In this document: positions 51,140 to 59,436 of the stretch, one piece after another
How the letters are laid out: the number at the start of each line of letters is the position of its first letter
How positions within the stretch are numbered: position 1 is the first letter of the stretch
NCBI RefSeq assembly: GCF_021173675.1
Contig: NZ_JAIHON010000014.1
Location: forward strand, 1-64,000
Length of the DNA: 64,000 nucleotides
Direction: 5' to 3'
Source of the DNA: Streptomyces lincolnensis
GTDB lineage: Bacteria > Actinomycetota > Actinomycetes > Streptomycetales > Streptomycetaceae
The notes under the pieces: generated by a model
The model's database searches: none
What the model saw: only the letters and a program-made list of their open reading frames with translations
What the model was told of the DNA's origin: nothing
Made by a program: the position numbers and the translations under genes

Positions 51140-52723
51140 TCAGGTCGACAGGTCCCGCCGCCGCAGTCCCGCCAGCCCAGCCGCGGTCATCGCGGCCGCC
51201 AGCAGGAGCAGGGTCAGGACCGGCCCCCACTCCATCTGGCCGCCGGGCAGCTTCGGGAGGTGGCCGAAGGGGGAGAGGTCGAGGAGCACCTGCGGGGCGT
51301 CCAGCGCGGGGCCGACCCAGCCGATCAGCAGGATCGCCCCGGCGACTCCCCAGGCCGCCACGGCCGCGCGTGGGGCGAGGCCGTGCAGCAGGACCGTCAG
51401 ACCGCCGACCACCCAGACCGCGGCCACCTGCACGAGACAGGCGCCCAGGATCGGCCCGGCCTGCTTGCCGTGGCCGACGGCGAAGCCCAGACCGGCGAGC
51501 AGCATGATCAGCGCGGCGCCGCCGAAGGCGATCACCAGATGGCCCGCGGCCCAGCGCAGCCGTCCCACGGCGTTGGCCAGCACCGGTTCGGCCCGGCCCG
51601 AGGTCTCCTCGCCGTGCAGGCGGAGCACCGAGGAGACGATGTAGAGGGCGGCGATCAGGCCGAGCATGCCGACCATCGAGGCGAGGAAGGCGTCGGTGAT
51701 GCCGGACTGGCCGCCCATCCGCTCGAAGATCTCGCGGGCGTTGTCGTTGTCACCGACGAAGTCGGCCACGCCGTCGGTCATCCCGCCGTACACGAGTCCG
51801 GCGAGGAGGAAGCCGATGGACCAGCCCAGCACGCTGCCGCGCTGGAGCCGCCAGGCCAGTGCGCTCGCCGACGCCAGGCGGCCGGCGGCGGGGCCCGGCC
51901 GGGTCGGCAGGAAGCTCATGCCCACGTCCCGGCGCCCGGCGAGCACGTAGGCCGCCGTGCCCTGGAGGGCCGCCGCCGTGAGGAACAGCAGCAGGACCCA
52001 CCAGCGTTCGTCCGCGAACGACCGCAGGTTCTCCAGCCAGCCGAGCGGCGAGAGCCAGGTCAGCACCGAGGAGCCGTCGTCGGTCGCCGAGTCGCCGGCC
52101 GCGCGCAGCACGAAGGCTGCGCCCAGCACGGCGGCCGTCAGACCGCGGGCGAGGCGGGCGCTCTCGGTGAGCTGGGCGACGATCGCGGCCATCGTGGCGA
52201 AGACGAGCCCGACGCCGCCGATGCCCAGTCCGAGCGCCAGCGCGCCCGTGGCGCCCTGTCCGGCCAGGCCGGCCGTCACCAGCAGGGCCAGGGCCGCGTT
52301 CGCGACCAGCGCCGTCAGCAGTGCCGCCGTCAGGGACGCCCGGCGGCCCACCATCCCCGAGGCCACCAGCTCCTGCCGGCCGCTCTCCTCCTCGTCGCGG
52401 GTGTGCCGTACGACGACGATCAGGCTCATCACGGCCGCCAGCGCGCCCGCGTACACGCCGACGCGCCAGGCGGTCAGGGCGCCGAGGGAGTCGTCGAAGA
52501 CCGGGCCGATCAGGGCGCGCAGGGAGGAGTTGGTCTCCATCTGGCGCAGCAGGTCGGCGCGGTCGGCCGGGGTGTCGTACAGGCTCTTCAGGCTGTTCGG
52601 CATGGAGAGCACCATGAGCGCGTTGACCGCGACCCACACCGGGACCATCAGCCGGTCGCGGCGCAGGGCGAACCTCAACAGGGTTCCGGTGCCGGTGAGC
52701 TGGGGTGCGGCGAGGGTGGTCAT
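51140..52723 (-). CDS. ABC exporter permease
   Basis: A 527-residue protein with about 12 hydrophobic segments in two halves; family of multidrug/polyketide ABC permeases. DEEESGRQELVASGMVGRR and LRLHGEETSGRAEPVLANA are the paired conserved cytoplasmic loops. Its ATG overlaps the ATPase stop (ATGA), so the two form one exporter. Confidence 0.9.
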   Translation of the reverse strand: MTTLAAPQLTGTGTLLRFALRRDRLMVPVWVAVNALMVLSMPNSLKSLYDTPADRADLLRQMETNSSLRALIGPVFDDSLGALTAWRVGVYAGALAAVMSLIVVVRHTRDEEESGRQELVASGMVGRRASLTAALLTALVANAALALLVTAGLAGQGATGALALGLGIGGVGLVFATMAAIVAQLTESARLARGLTAAVLGAAFVLRAAGDSATDDGSSVLTWLSPLGWLENLRSFADERWWVLLLFLTAAALQGTAAYVLAGRRDVGMSFLPTRPGPAAGRLASASALAWRLQRGSVLGWSIGFLLAGLVYGGMTDGVADFVGDNDNAREIFERMGGQSGITDAFLASMVGMLGLIAALYIVSSVLRLHGEETSGRAEPVLANAVGRLRWAAGHLVIAFGGAALIMLLAGLGFAVGHGKQAGPILGACLVQVAAVWVVGGLTVLLHGLAPRAAVAAWGVAGAILLIGWVGPALDAPQVLLDLSPFGHLPKLPGGQMEWGPVLTLLLLAAAMTAAGLAGLRRRDLST

Positions 52724-53625
52724 CGGGCCGCCTCCGGCGTCACGTCCTCCTGGTAGTGCCGCAGGAAGAGCTCCTCCAGCGTGGGGGGCGTCGAGGTCAG
52801 CGACCGCACGCCCGAGTCGGTCAACGACCGCAGTACGGCGTCGAGTTTGTCGGTGTCGACCTGGAGCCGCACCCGGTGGCCCTGGACGTCGAGGTCGTGC
52901 ACGCCGGGCAGGTGCGTCAACCCGTTGGGCGGGCCCGCGAGTTCGGCGGTGACGCTGGTGCGGGTGAGGTGGCGCAGGTCGGCGAGCGAGCCGGTCTCGA
53001 CGGTGTGCCCCTTGCGGATGATGCTGACGCGGTCGCAGAGCTCCTCGACCTCGCTGAGGATGTGGGACGAGAGCAGGACCGTCCGGCCGCGGTCGCGCTC
53101 CTCCTCCACGCAGCGCTGGAAGACCTCCTCCATCAACGGGTCCAGGCCGGAGGTCGGCTCGTCCAGGATCAGCAGGTCGACGTCGGAGGCGAACGCGGCG
53201 ACCAGGGCGACCTTCTGCCGGTTGCCCTTCGAGTACGTGCGGCCCTTCTTCGTCGGGTCCAGTTCGAACCGCTCGATCAGTTCGGCGCGGCGCCCGGTGT
53301 CGAGCCCGCCGCGCAGCCGGCCGTAGAGGTCGATGACCTCGCCGCCGGAGAGGTTGCGCCACAGCGTGACGTCGCCGGGGACGTACGCGATCCGGCGGTG
53401 CACCTCCACCGCGTCCGTCCACGGGTCGCGGCCGAGCACCTGGGCCGCGCCCGAGTCCGCGCGCAGCAGGCCGAGCAGGACGCGGATGGCGGTGGACTTG
53501 CCGGCGCCGTTCGGGCCGAGGAAGCCGTGCACCTCGCCGGTCTCCACCTCCAGGTCGAGGCCGTCCAGGGCGTGGGTGCTGCCGAACGTCTTGTGGAGTC
53601 CGGAGACGGTGATTGCCTTCGTCAT
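52720..53625 (-). CDS. ABC exporter ATPase
   Basis: A 301-residue ATPase: Walker A FLGPNGAGKSTAIRVLLGLL, signature TYSKGNRQKVALVAAFASD (a variant of LSGGQ common in this subfamily), Walker B LLILDEPTSGLDP and switch His in SSHILSEVEELCD. C-terminal DUF4162-like domain. Divergent from a MarR/GbsR regulator that probably represses it. Confidence 0.95.
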   Translation of the reverse strand: MTKAITVSGLHKTFGSTHALDGLDLEVETGEVHGFLGPNGAGKSTAIRVLLGLLRADSGAAQVLGRDPWTDAVEVHRRIAYVPGDVTLWRNLSGGEVIDLYGRLRGGLDTGRRAELIERFELDPTKKGRTYSKGNRQKVALVAAFASDVDLLILDEPTSGLDPLMEEVFQRCVEEERDRGRTVLLSSHILSEVEELCDRVSIIRKGHTVETGSLADLRHLTRTSVTAELAGPPNGLTHLPGVHDLDVQGHRVRLQVDTDKLDAVLRSLTDSGVRSLTSTPPTLEELFLRHYQEDVTPEAAR

Positions 53626-53645
53626 GTTTCAGAACGTACGCTTCT

Positions 53646-53661
53646 TTCAGAAATTTGTGAA
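53646..53661. promoter_or_regulatory. MarR-type operator between ABC exporter and regulator
   Basis: TTCAGAAATTTGTGAA matches its own reverse complement at 14 of 16 positions. It lies 21 bp from the ATPase start and 39 bp from the regulator start, in unusually AT-rich DNA. It is a likely site for the divergent regulator. Confidence 0.6.
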
Positions 53662-53699
53662 GTTAAGGAAGTGCTAAAAGCCCGGTTAGGGTGGTGACC

Positions 53700-54188
53700 A
53701 TGGCGGATGCGATGGGGCGTGATCAGGAGGCGGTCGCGAAGTTCGTGGAGAGCTTCGCCGCACAGCTCGTCGAGGCCGGGATGCAGCGCATGTCCGCACG
53801 GGTCTTCGCCGCCCTGCTCTCCTCCGACGAGGGCGTGATGACCTCCGCCGAGCTGGGCGAGCAGCTGAAGATCAGCCCCGCCGCCGTCTCCGGCGCGGTG
53901 CGCTATCTGTCCCAGGTGCACATGGTCTCGCGCGAGCGGGAACCCGGCTCACGGCGTGAGCGGTACCGGGTGCACGGCGATCAGTGGTACGAGGCGCTCA
54001 CCAACCGTGAGGCGATCATCAAACGGTGGGAGGTCGCCCTGCGCGAAGGCGTCAGCAGCCTCGGGGCCGACACCCCGGCGGGGCGCCGCATGGCCGAGAC
54101 GCTGGCCTTCTTCGAGTTCATCCAGGGCGAGGTCGCGGAGATGATGGAACGCTGGCGAACACACCGGCAGAAGCTCTTCGGCGACTAG
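53700..54188 (+). CDS. GbsR/MarR-type transcriptional regulator
   Basis: A 162-residue winged-helix regulator: GMQRMSARVFAALLSSDEGV, recognition helix LGEQLKISPAAVSGAVRYLS and a helical C-terminus. It follows the usual arrangement regulator/ABC exporter and should respond to an exported compound. The ATG at 53700 is chosen over upstream alternatives because it is the first Met at the end of the intergenic space. Confidence 0.9.
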   Translation: MADAMGRDQEAVAKFVESFAAQLVEAGMQRMSARVFAALLSSDEGVMTSAELGEQLKISPAAVSGAVRYLSQVHMVSREREPGSRRERYRVHGDQWYEALTNREAIIKRWEVALREGVSSLGADTPAGRRMAETLAFFEFIQGEVAEMMERWRTHRQKLFGD

Positions 54189-54221
54189 GGCCACCAGGGA
54201 CGGAGGCGGAGGCCGTGGCGG

Positions 54222-55133
54222 CTAACGGCCCTTGCGGACGAGGTCGGTGACGCGTTCGCCCTCGCCGATCGTGAGCGGGCCGGTCGCCTCCGTGGGGTCG
54301 CCGATTCCCAGTGCGGCGGCCAGCGTGCGGCCGTGCAGGTCGAGGGTGGCCTCGGTCAGGGTGGTGAGGTCGGCGACGGCGGCGCGGGCGCGGGCCCAGC
54401 CGGTCAGGCCGATGCCCGCGGCGACCAGCAGCGCGGGCCACCACACCGCGGTGAGCAGGAGGTAGGGCACGGCCCAGGTCCCGGTGGCGACCGCGGCGGC
54501 GAACGCCGTGTGCGCGGCGGTGAGTTCGGCCCGCGCGGCGTCGGGCAGGACCAGCCACAGCCGGGACCAGCCGTAGGCCAGGTCGAGTCCGTAGCGGTGG
54601 TGCGCGATCGACTCCACGGCGTGGACCCGGTCGCCCATCCAGGTCGGCCTGCCCGGTTCGGCCATGGCCAGCCGGGTGACGCGGTGGGCCGCGGTGTCGA
54701 TCCGGTCCTGCTGCTCGCGGGTGCGGCGGGCCGGGCTCGCATCCTCCAGCGCCCGGCGTTCCTCCACGAGCCGGTGCCACCGCGCACGCCGGCGGGCCGT
54801 ACGCGCCGCCGCGAGCGGGGCGAAGGGGCGGGGCCACGGCCCCAGCCAGACGCGCCGGGTGGCCCCGGCCAGCGTCTGCACGACGAAGCCGACGCCGGAG
54901 GCGCCCGCCAGGACGGCCACGGCGAGGAGCGCCTGCGCCCCGCTCGACAGGCCGGCGATCGAGGTGGCGGTGGTGTCGGCCCGCCGGGTCAGCAGCGCGA
55001 GGTTCCACGCGTCGGCATGGCCGAGGGTGACGGACAGCCACACCGCGCCGAGGAAGAACGCGCCGGGCAGCACGAGCAGGCTGATCCACCGGTCGGCCAG
55101 CGCCTTGGCCAACTGCTGGAAGAAACCACCCAC
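54222..55133 (-). CDS. Membrane protein next to TPR-CHAT gene
   Basis: A 303-residue protein with two N-terminal membrane segments (ISLLVLPGAFFLGAVWLSVT; ALLAVAVLAGASGVGFVVQT), a central charged helical region (about 110-170) and a further hydrophobic pair (YLLLTAVWWPALLVAAGIGL). No family recognised with certainty. It follows the 114-residue gene by 5 bp, so the two are probably one operon. A membrane effector or anchor for the CHAT system is possible. Confidence 0.7.
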   Translation of the reverse strand: MGGFFQQLAKALADRWISLLVLPGAFFLGAVWLSVTLGHADAWNLALLTRRADTTATSIAGLSSGAQALLAVAVLAGASGVGFVVQTLAGATRRVWLGPWPRPFAPLAAARTARRRARWHRLVEERRALEDASPARRTREQQDRIDTAAHRVTRLAMAEPGRPTWMGDRVHAVESIAHHRYGLDLAYGWSRLWLVLPDAARAELTAAHTAFAAAVATGTWAVPYLLLTAVWWPALLVAAGIGLTGWARARAAVADLTTLTEATLDLHGRTLAAALGIGDPTEATGPLTIGEGERVTDLVRKGR

Positions 55134-55138
55134 CCGCG

Positions 55139-55483
55139 CTACCCCCGTTCCATGAGCCGGCCCAGGACGGCGCAGTGCGGGAGCGCGCCCGCCGGGGGCG
55201 GAACCGCCGTCCGGTCACAGGCACCGTCCGGGCAGCGGAAGGTCTCCCGGCGGGCGGTACCCGGCCCGGCCCCCGGCAGTGCCGTCGCGAGCGTGCGCAG
55301 GGTGGTGTCACGGTCGGCGTTCAGCAACTGGCCCAGCAGGGCGAGCACCGGGCGCCGGGCCCGCGCCTCGGCCGCGATCCGCTCCAGCAGTTCCTGACGT
55401 GCCGCGGAGTGGAGCCTGGTCTCGCCGATCAGCGCCTCGAACTCCTGGCACAACGTGGTCAGGGCCGATCGTTCGGCGTCCAC
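55139..55483 (-). CDS. Small helical protein, partner of TPR-CHAT gene
   Basis: A 114-residue protein. The N-terminal half is helical (LTTLCQEFEALIGETRLHSA, QELLERIAAEARARR). The C-terminal part has Cys/Pro residues (RCPDGACDRT). Its start is 43 bp from the divergent TPR-CHAT ATG. It resembles the small adaptor proteins annotated with actinobacterial caspase/TPR conflict systems, but I cannot assign it to a family. Confidence 0.65.
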   Translation of the reverse strand: MDAERSALTTLCQEFEALIGETRLHSAARQELLERIAAEARARRPVLALLGQLLNADRDTTLRTLATALPGAGPGTARRETFRCPDGACDRTAVPPPAGALPHCAVLGRLMERG

Positions 55484-55526
55484 CAGGCCTCCCTTTTCCG
55501 TCAGTTGGCCGATAGTCTCACGGGCG

Positions 55527-58500
55527 ATGTCCTACGACCACCGGCCCGATCCCGAGCTGCTGAACCAGCAGGCGGTCGACCTTCTCGACCGGGCCACCCG
55601 GTCCGGCGACACGGCCCAACTGCGCACCTGTGTCTCCTTGTTCCAGGGCGTCCTCGCCCTGACTCCGCCTCACCATCCCCACCGGGCCACCCGCCTGTAC
55701 AACCTCGCCGAGAGCCACCGGGCGCTGTACGCGCTGGCGGGACACGAGAGCGACGCCGAGCAGTCGGTCGGCATCGGGCGGCAGGCCGTGGCGGCCCTCC
55801 AGGACGGCGACCCGAACTCCGCGCTGATCCTGGGCAACCTCGCCGCCACCCACCTCCTGCGGTTCCAGCGGGCCGGGCACCCGAGCGACCTGGACGGGGT
55901 CGTCGAGTTCGCGGCACGGGCCGGCCTCGCACCCGGCACCCAGGGGAACATCGCATTCGCCCTGTCCACTCTCGCCGGGGGCCACCTGCTGCGGTTCGAA
56001 GGGGCCGGGCACCTCGCGGACCTGGCGCGCGCCATCGACATCGGCGAGCACGCGCTGACCGTCACCCCCGCCGGTGCCCCGCACCTGCCGGACACCCTGG
56101 CCAACCTCGCCATGGGCTACCTGCGACGGTTCGAGGGGACCGGGCACCTCGCGGACCTGGCGCGCGCCATCGACGCCGGCGAGCGCGCACTGGCCGCGAC
56201 TCCCGCCGACTCCCCGCACCGGGCGACCATTCTGACCAACCTCGCCACCGCCTACTGGGCACGGTTCGGACGGGCGGGCCGTACGGCGGACCTGGACCGC
56301 GCCATCGGGATCGGGGAACAGGCCGTCGCCGACACCGGCAACCGGTACCGGGTGACCGCGATGTCCAACCTCGCCGTCGCCTACCACGAACGCTTCGAGC
56401 GGACCGGGAGCCTGGCCGACCTGGACCGGGCCATCGCGCACCACGAACGGGCGGTGGCCGCCGCCCCGGACGAGGCTCCCGACGGTGTGACCTATCTGTC
56501 CAACCTCGGCATGGCGTACCACGCGCGGTTCGAGCGGCTGGGGGAGACGGCCGACCTGGACCGGGCCATCGGCCACCTCGGCCGTGCCGTCGCCGCGGCG
56601 CCCCCGGGGCACCGCGAGGTCGCGACGTTCCTGTCCAACCTCGGTATCGCCTGTCACACGCGGTTCGAGCGGCTGGGGGACGTGGCCGATCTGGACCGCG
56701 CCGTCGCGCATCACGAGCAGGCCGTGGCCGCCACGCCCGCGGGCCGCCCGGATCTCGCCCAGCGCCTGTCCAACCTCGGCACCGCGTACAACGCGCGGTT
56801 CGACCGCAAGGGGGACCCCGGCGACATGCACCGGGCCGTCGGGAGCCTGGAACGCGCGGTCTCCGCCACCCCCGCCGACCATCCCGGGCGGGCGATGGTC
56901 CTGTCCAACCTCGCGGGGGCCCTGCTGGGACGGTTCGAGGGGCTGGGGGACGTGGCCGATCTGCACCGTGCCGTCGCGTATCGCGAGCAGGCCGTGGCCG
57001 CCACGCCGGACGACCACCCGGACCGGGCGATGCACCTGTCCAACCTCTCCTTCGCCCACTGGTCCCGGCTCATCCGCACCGGGGAGATGTCCGACCTGGA
57101 CGCGGCCATCGACGTCGGCAGACGCTCGGTGGCGGCCACACCGGACGACCACCCGGACCGGGCGATGCGCCTGAACAACCTCGCCACCGCCCTCCACCAA
57201 CGGTTCGAGCGCAGCGGCGGCCTGCACGACCTGGACCGGGCCGTCGAGTGTCACGAGCAGGCCGTGGCCGCCACGCCGGACGACCACCCGAGCCGGGCCA
57301 CCTGGCTCTCCAACCTCGGGACGGCCTACAGCGCGCGGGCCCGGCGGAGCGGCGGGGCCGACTTCGACAACGCCGTCGATCTCGCGCTCCTGGCGCTCGC
57401 GGCCACCCCCGCCGACCATCCCGACCGGCTGCTGCGCCGGTTCAACCTCGCGCAGACCCTCCAGGAGCGGTACCTCCACGCGGGCGATCCGGCCGACCTC
57501 GACCGTGCCGTCGACCTGGCGCGGGAGACGATCGCCACCGTCCCCGCCGACCATCCGGAACGTGCGCGGTATCTGTCCTCCCTCGGTCACGCCCACCGGC
57601 TGCGGTTCCGGCGGACCGGCGATCCGGCCGACCTCGACCGCGCCGTCGACGCCGCGGAACGGGCGCTCGCGGCCACCCCCGGCGACCATCCGCGCCGGGC
57701 CTCGCGGATCTACCTCCTCGCGGTCTGCTGCACGAGGCGGTGGGACACCGACGGCACTCTCGACCGGGCGCGCATCGCCCGGCTCGCGCAGGACGCGCTC
57801 GCGGCCACGACATCGCCCCCGTTCGACCGGCTCCGCGCCTGCTGGGCGGTCGGCCGGCTCGCCTACGTGCTGGACGAACCGCACACCGCCCGCTCGCTGT
57901 TCGACACGGCGGTGGAGCTGCTGCCCCTGGTCGCGGCGCGCGAGACCTCGGCGGCGGACCACGAGCACCGCCTCGGCGCGAACCGCGGACTGGTCGGCGA
58001 GACGATCGCCGTGCACTGCGCCCTGGACGATCCCGACGGCGCCGTCCAGGCCGGTGAGCTGGGCCGGGCGGTCCTGCTGGCGTCCCGGCTGGCCCTGCGG
58101 ACACCCCTCGCCGACCTCGATGCCGAGCACCCCGCACTGGCCCGCCGGCTGAGCCACGTCCGCGACGCCCTCAACGCGCCCGATCCCCCGGCCATGGCCC
58201 CGCCAGGCGGCCGGGGGATCGACGTCGTCGACTGGCGTACCCGGATGTGGGCCGAGCACGACGCCGTACTGGCGGAGATCCGCCGGCTGCCGGGCTTCGA
58301 ACGGTTCCTGCTCCCGCCGACCTGGGACGAGCTGCGGCCGACCGCCACCGGCGGGGCGGTCGTGCTGCTCAACGCCGGTCTCCAGCGCTGCGACGCCATC
58401 GTCGTCACCGCCGACGGGCCCCCGCTGCTGGTGCCGCTGCCCGACCTGCGCCTGGCCGACGTCGAGGCATGGGCCGCCGAGCTGACGGACGCCACGCACG

Positions 58501-59378
58501 ACGCCGGCTCGTTCATCGGCGAGCTGCGCCGCCAACGGGTGCTGACGGAGGTGCTCGGCCGGCTGTGGGACACGACGGTCGAGCCGGTCCTCGACGCGGT
58601 CGACCGCCGGCTCCGCCCGGAGGACGGGGTGCTGCCCCGCGTGTGGTGGATGCCGACCGGGCTCCTCGGACTGCTGCCGCTGCACGCGGCCGGGCATCCC
58701 GGTCGGGCCGGGGCGCTCGACCGGGTGATCTCGTCGTACACGCCCACCCTGCGCACCCTGGCGCGGGCCCGTGAACGCCCGGCCGCGACGGCCCTGCGCC
58801 GGCTCACCGTGGCCCTCGACCGGACCCCGGGCATGGCGGACCTGCCGGCCACCGCCGCCGAGGCGGCGAGCCTGCACGCGGCCCATCCCGACATGCCGCT
58901 GCTCACCAACGAGCAGGCCACCGCCGCCCGGGTGACCGGTGCGCTCTCGGGGGCGAGCTGGGCCCACTTCGCCTGTCACGCCGGCACCGACCTCGACGCG
59001 CCGTCCGAGGGCGGGCTCCACCTCCACGACGGTGTGCTGTCCATCGGGGAGATCGGCCGCCGCGACCTGCGCGAGGCCGAGTTGGCCTATCTGTCCGCGT
59101 GCTCCACGGGACACGTCGGCTGGCGGCACGCGGACGAGTCCATCCACCTGGCCTCCGCGTTCCACCTGGCCGGGTTCCGGCACGTCGTCGCGAGTCTGTG
59201 GCCGCTGGACGACCGCGTCGCGGCCGGCGCGGCCGAGCACTTCTACCGGCTGATGCCCCACACGCCGTCCGCCGACGACGCGGCGGCGGTCGTGCTCCAC
59301 CGCGTCGTCCGGGACCTGCGCACCGAGTACCGCGAACGGCCGCACCTGTGGGCGTCACTGATCCACAGCGGCCCGTGA
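55527..59378 (+). CDS. TPR-CHAT caspase-like protein
   Basis: A 1283-residue cytoplasmic protein. About 16 tandem TPR-like units of roughly 46 residues span residues 50-740, each with a core like LSNLGTAYxxRFER...DLDRAV and an ATPxDHPDRA linker. A helical middle follows, then a C-terminal CHAT protease domain from about 960. The dyad is His1151 (HFACHAGTD) and Cys1192 (YLSACSTG), both intact. CHAT proteases act in bacterial immunity, for example gasdermin or Craspase systems. The TPR array would sense or bind the trigger. Confidence 0.92.
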   Translation: MSYDHRPDPELLNQQAVDLLDRATRSGDTAQLRTCVSLFQGVLALTPPHHPHRATRLYNLAESHRALYALAGHESDAEQSVGIGRQAVAALQDGDPNSALILGNLAATHLLRFQRAGHPSDLDGVVEFAARAGLAPGTQGNIAFALSTLAGGHLLRFEGAGHLADLARAIDIGEHALTVTPAGAPHLPDTLANLAMGYLRRFEGTGHLADLARAIDAGERALAATPADSPHRATILTNLATAYWARFGRAGRTADLDRAIGIGEQAVADTGNRYRVTAMSNLAVAYHERFERTGSLADLDRAIAHHERAVAAAPDEAPDGVTYLSNLGMAYHARFERLGETADLDRAIGHLGRAVAAAPPGHREVATFLSNLGIACHTRFERLGDVADLDRAVAHHEQAVAATPAGRPDLAQRLSNLGTAYNARFDRKGDPGDMHRAVGSLERAVSATPADHPGRAMVLSNLAGALLGRFEGLGDVADLHRAVAYREQAVAATPDDHPDRAMHLSNLSFAHWSRLIRTGEMSDLDAAIDVGRRSVAATPDDHPDRAMRLNNLATALHQRFERSGGLHDLDRAVECHEQAVAATPDDHPSRATWLSNLGTAYSARARRSGGADFDNAVDLALLALAATPADHPDRLLRRFNLAQTLQERYLHAGDPADLDRAVDLARETIATVPADHPERARYLSSLGHAHRLRFRRTGDPADLDRAVDAAERALAATPGDHPRRASRIYLLAVCCTRRWDTDGTLDRARIARLAQDALAATTSPPFDRLRACWAVGRLAYVLDEPHTARSLFDTAVELLPLVAARETSAADHEHRLGANRGLVGETIAVHCALDDPDGAVQAGELGRAVLLASRLALRTPLADLDAEHPALARRLSHVRDALNAPDPPAMAPPGGRGIDVVDWRTRMWAEHDAVLAEIRRLPGFERFLLPPTWDELRPTATGGAVVLLNAGLQRCDAIVVTADGPPLLVPLPDLRLADVEAWAAELTDATHDAGSFIGELRRQRVLTEVLGRLWDTTVEPVLDAVDRRLRPEDGVLPRVWWMPTGLLGLLPLHAAGHPGRAGALDRVISSYTPTLRTLARARERPAATALRRLTVALDRTPGMADLPATAAEAASLHAAHPDMPLLTNEQATAARVTGALSGASWAHFACHAGTDLDAPSEGGLHLHDGVLSIGEIGRRDLREAELAYLSACSTGHVGWRHADESIHLASAFHLAGFRHVVASLWPLDDRVAAGAAEHFYRLMPHTPSADDAAAVVLHRVVRDLRTEYRERPHLWASLIHSGP

Positions 59379-59384
59379 CTCCGG

Positions 59385-59436
59385 TTCCGGCGGAGCGCTG
59401 AGCGTTCCTTTTCCGGCGGAGCGCTCAGCGTTCCTT
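59385..59436. repeat. 26-bp tandem repeat able to form a hairpin, convergent gene ends
   Basis: Copies 59385-59410 and 59411-59436 differ at one base (25 of 26). That single difference makes CGCTGAGCG and CGCTCAGCG perfect inverted partners, so the pair can form a hairpin. It lies between the convergent CHAT and permease genes and includes the permease stop; a bidirectional terminator is possible. Confidence 0.75.

Noticed and set aside
55518..59345. A 1275-codon leftward open frame opposite the CHAT gene
   Set aside because: It mirrors the repeated codons of the TPR array and has no domain of its own; typical GC-rich shadow.
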